The notes beneath the pieces are model-generated. The model had not been told where the DNA came from. It did not search any database and worked only from the letters and a program-made list of their open reading frames with translations. The translations under genes and the position numbers were made by a program. Shown piece by piece: positions 5,118 to 5,944 of a DNA stretch of 5,944 nucleotides (its first letter is position 1; the number at the start of each line of letters is the position of its first letter). The stretch is taken from NCBI GenBank assembly GCA_947589525.1, contig CANQAW010000111.1, forward strand, positions 1 through 5,944, given 5' to 3'. The DNA comes from Candidatus Gastranaerophilales bacterium. Lineage in GTDB: Bacteria > Cyanobacteriota > Vampirovibrionia > Gastranaerophilales > Gastranaerophilaceae.

Positions 5118-5944
5118 ATGCTTCGGAGAGATTTTTTAAAAACAACTTTAGGGTTTTGCGCCGGAGCCGGTAGTTGTCTTGCTTTTGAAAGCATAAAAAA
5201 CAAAAATAAATCAGACCGTCGCATGTCTGATGTTGACGTACCCAGACGCAATTTTTATCATATAGAAGTTCCCGTTTGCCATAACTGCAACTTAAACTGT
5301 GCATATTGCGATCACTTTGCCCCTCTGGCTCCCAAGTATCAAGTGCCCGTTGAAGATTTTGAAAGAGATTTAAGTACATTGGCTGATATAAAGGGAGTTA
5401 AAGAAAAATTAACCGAATTTATGCTGGTTGGCGGCGAGCCTTTGCTTCATGATAATATTGAACAGTTAATTGAAATTACAAGAAAATATTTCAAAAAAGC
5501 ACATATAGAGTTAATAACAAACGGTTTGCTGTTTAAAGAGAAAGGTGAAAAGTTCTGTAAAGCTTGTGCAGAGAACGCTGTCTTAGTTAGTATAAGTAAT
5601 TATATTGAAAATGACAAACTTTTAGATTTGGGTTATATTAATGAAATGTCGTATAAATATAAATTTATATACAAATTGACAAATGTTAATCGATTTATGC
5701 CTCTTCACCTTTCATTAAATGAAACAAGAACCAATGAACCGGATATGGCGCACTGTCATTATTATGCAAACGGAGTGACTTTAGATAGAGGAAAAATATA
5801 TTCATGTTGTATTGCACAGGCAATGATAGATTTTTTTAATACCACATTTAAAGACAAGGCAATTCCGCATAAGAATTCTGATATCTTGAGTTTAAATGAT
5901 GTTTCATCGGTTGAACAAATAGAGAAATTTTTGAATACGCCAAA
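5118..5944 (+). CDS. Radical SAM protein with N-terminal twin-arginine signal (3' end outside window)
   Basis: The open frame gives 275 residues and runs off the right edge. The N-terminus (residues 1-25) is a Tat-like signal: RRDFLK at 3-8, then a moderately hydrophobic stretch rich in Gly, Ala and Cys. The radical SAM core follows: VPVCHNCNLNCAYCDHFAPLA, in which Cys57, Cys61 and Cys64 form CxxxCxxC for the 4Fe-4S cluster, with an extra CxxC-spaced Cys54 just before; VGGEPLLH (104-111), the GGE motif that contacts SAM; and ELITNG (131-136). Further on, Cys213, Cys230 and Cys231 (GKIYSCC) resemble the start of a SPASM-like auxiliary cluster region, cut by the window end. The CNLNC..CDHF.PLA signature resembles a subgroup of radical SAM proteins of unknown or polysaccharide-associated function; the substrate cannot be inferred. 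Radical SAM enzymes normally work in the cytosol, so the signal is odd. Confidence 0.88.
   Translation, partial: MLRRDFLKTTLGFCAGAGSCLAFESIKNKNKSDRRMSDVDVPRRNFYHIEVPVCHNCNLNCAYCDHFAPLAPKYQVPVEDFERDLSTLADIKGVKEKLTEFMLVGGEPLLHDNIEQLIEITRKYFKKAHIELITNGLLFKEKGEKFCKACAENAVLVSISNYIENDKLLDLGYINEMSYKYKFIYKLTNVNRFMPLHLSLNETRTNEPDMAHCHYYANGVTLDRGKIYSCCIAQAMIDFFNTTFKDKAIPHKNSDILSLNDVSSVEQIEKFLNTP

Noticed and set aside
5057..5379. Two - strand open frames opposite the radical SAM start (5057-5251 and 5113-5379)
   Set aside because: They overlap the promoter and the invariant CxxxCxxC region of the radical SAM gene and have no supporting features.

Overview
The window is AT-rich (by eye roughly one third G+C) and densely packed with bacterial genes. 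MurJ (lipid II flippase) and a TatA-type twin-arginine signal point to a walled bacterium. The small intergenic gaps, the 2-hydroxyacid/lactate dehydrogenase, the deoxyribose-phosphate aldolase and the DUF711+ACT pair suggest a low-G+C, probably fermentative or anaerobic lineage. An uncultured gut clade such as Gastranaerophilales/Vampirovibrionia would fit, but this is a guess from composition and gene style, with no marker gene to fix it.

Left part (1-1451, + strand): the C-terminal part of murJ (its 5' end lies outside the window), then a TsaC/Sua5/YrdC-family threonylcarbamoyl-AMP synthase starting at a TTG inside murJ (22-base overlap), then a 102-residue secreted orphan starting inside the tsaC-like gene (10-base overlap). 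The nested starts indicate one transcript with translational coupling.

Middle part (1452-4999, - strand): five genes transcribed right to left. In transcription order they are a D-isomer-specific 2-hydroxyacid dehydrogenase, deoC, an unrecognised 65-residue protein, a UPF0237-type ACT-domain protein and a UPF0210/DUF711 protein. Gaps are 10, 12, -1 and 8 bases. The last two form a well-known conserved pair; the 65-residue protein joined to them by a TAATG stop/start overlap is the unexplained member. Both the dehydrogenase and deoC lack a Shine-Dalgarno sequence and carry a TATAAT box just 6 and 9 bases before the ATG, so both may be read from near-leaderless mRNAs.

Right part (5000-5944): a 118-base divergent promoter region, then a + strand radical SAM gene that runs off the window. 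It has canonical CxxxCxxC and GGEP motifs but begins with a textbook twin-arginine motif (RRDFLK), an unexpected combination and the most interesting observation here.

The left and middle transcription units converge with zero bases between their stop codons (TAA on + directly abutting TGA on -), and no convincing intrinsic terminator is visible. No tRNA, rRNA, CRISPR array, insertion sequence or long repeat was seen.
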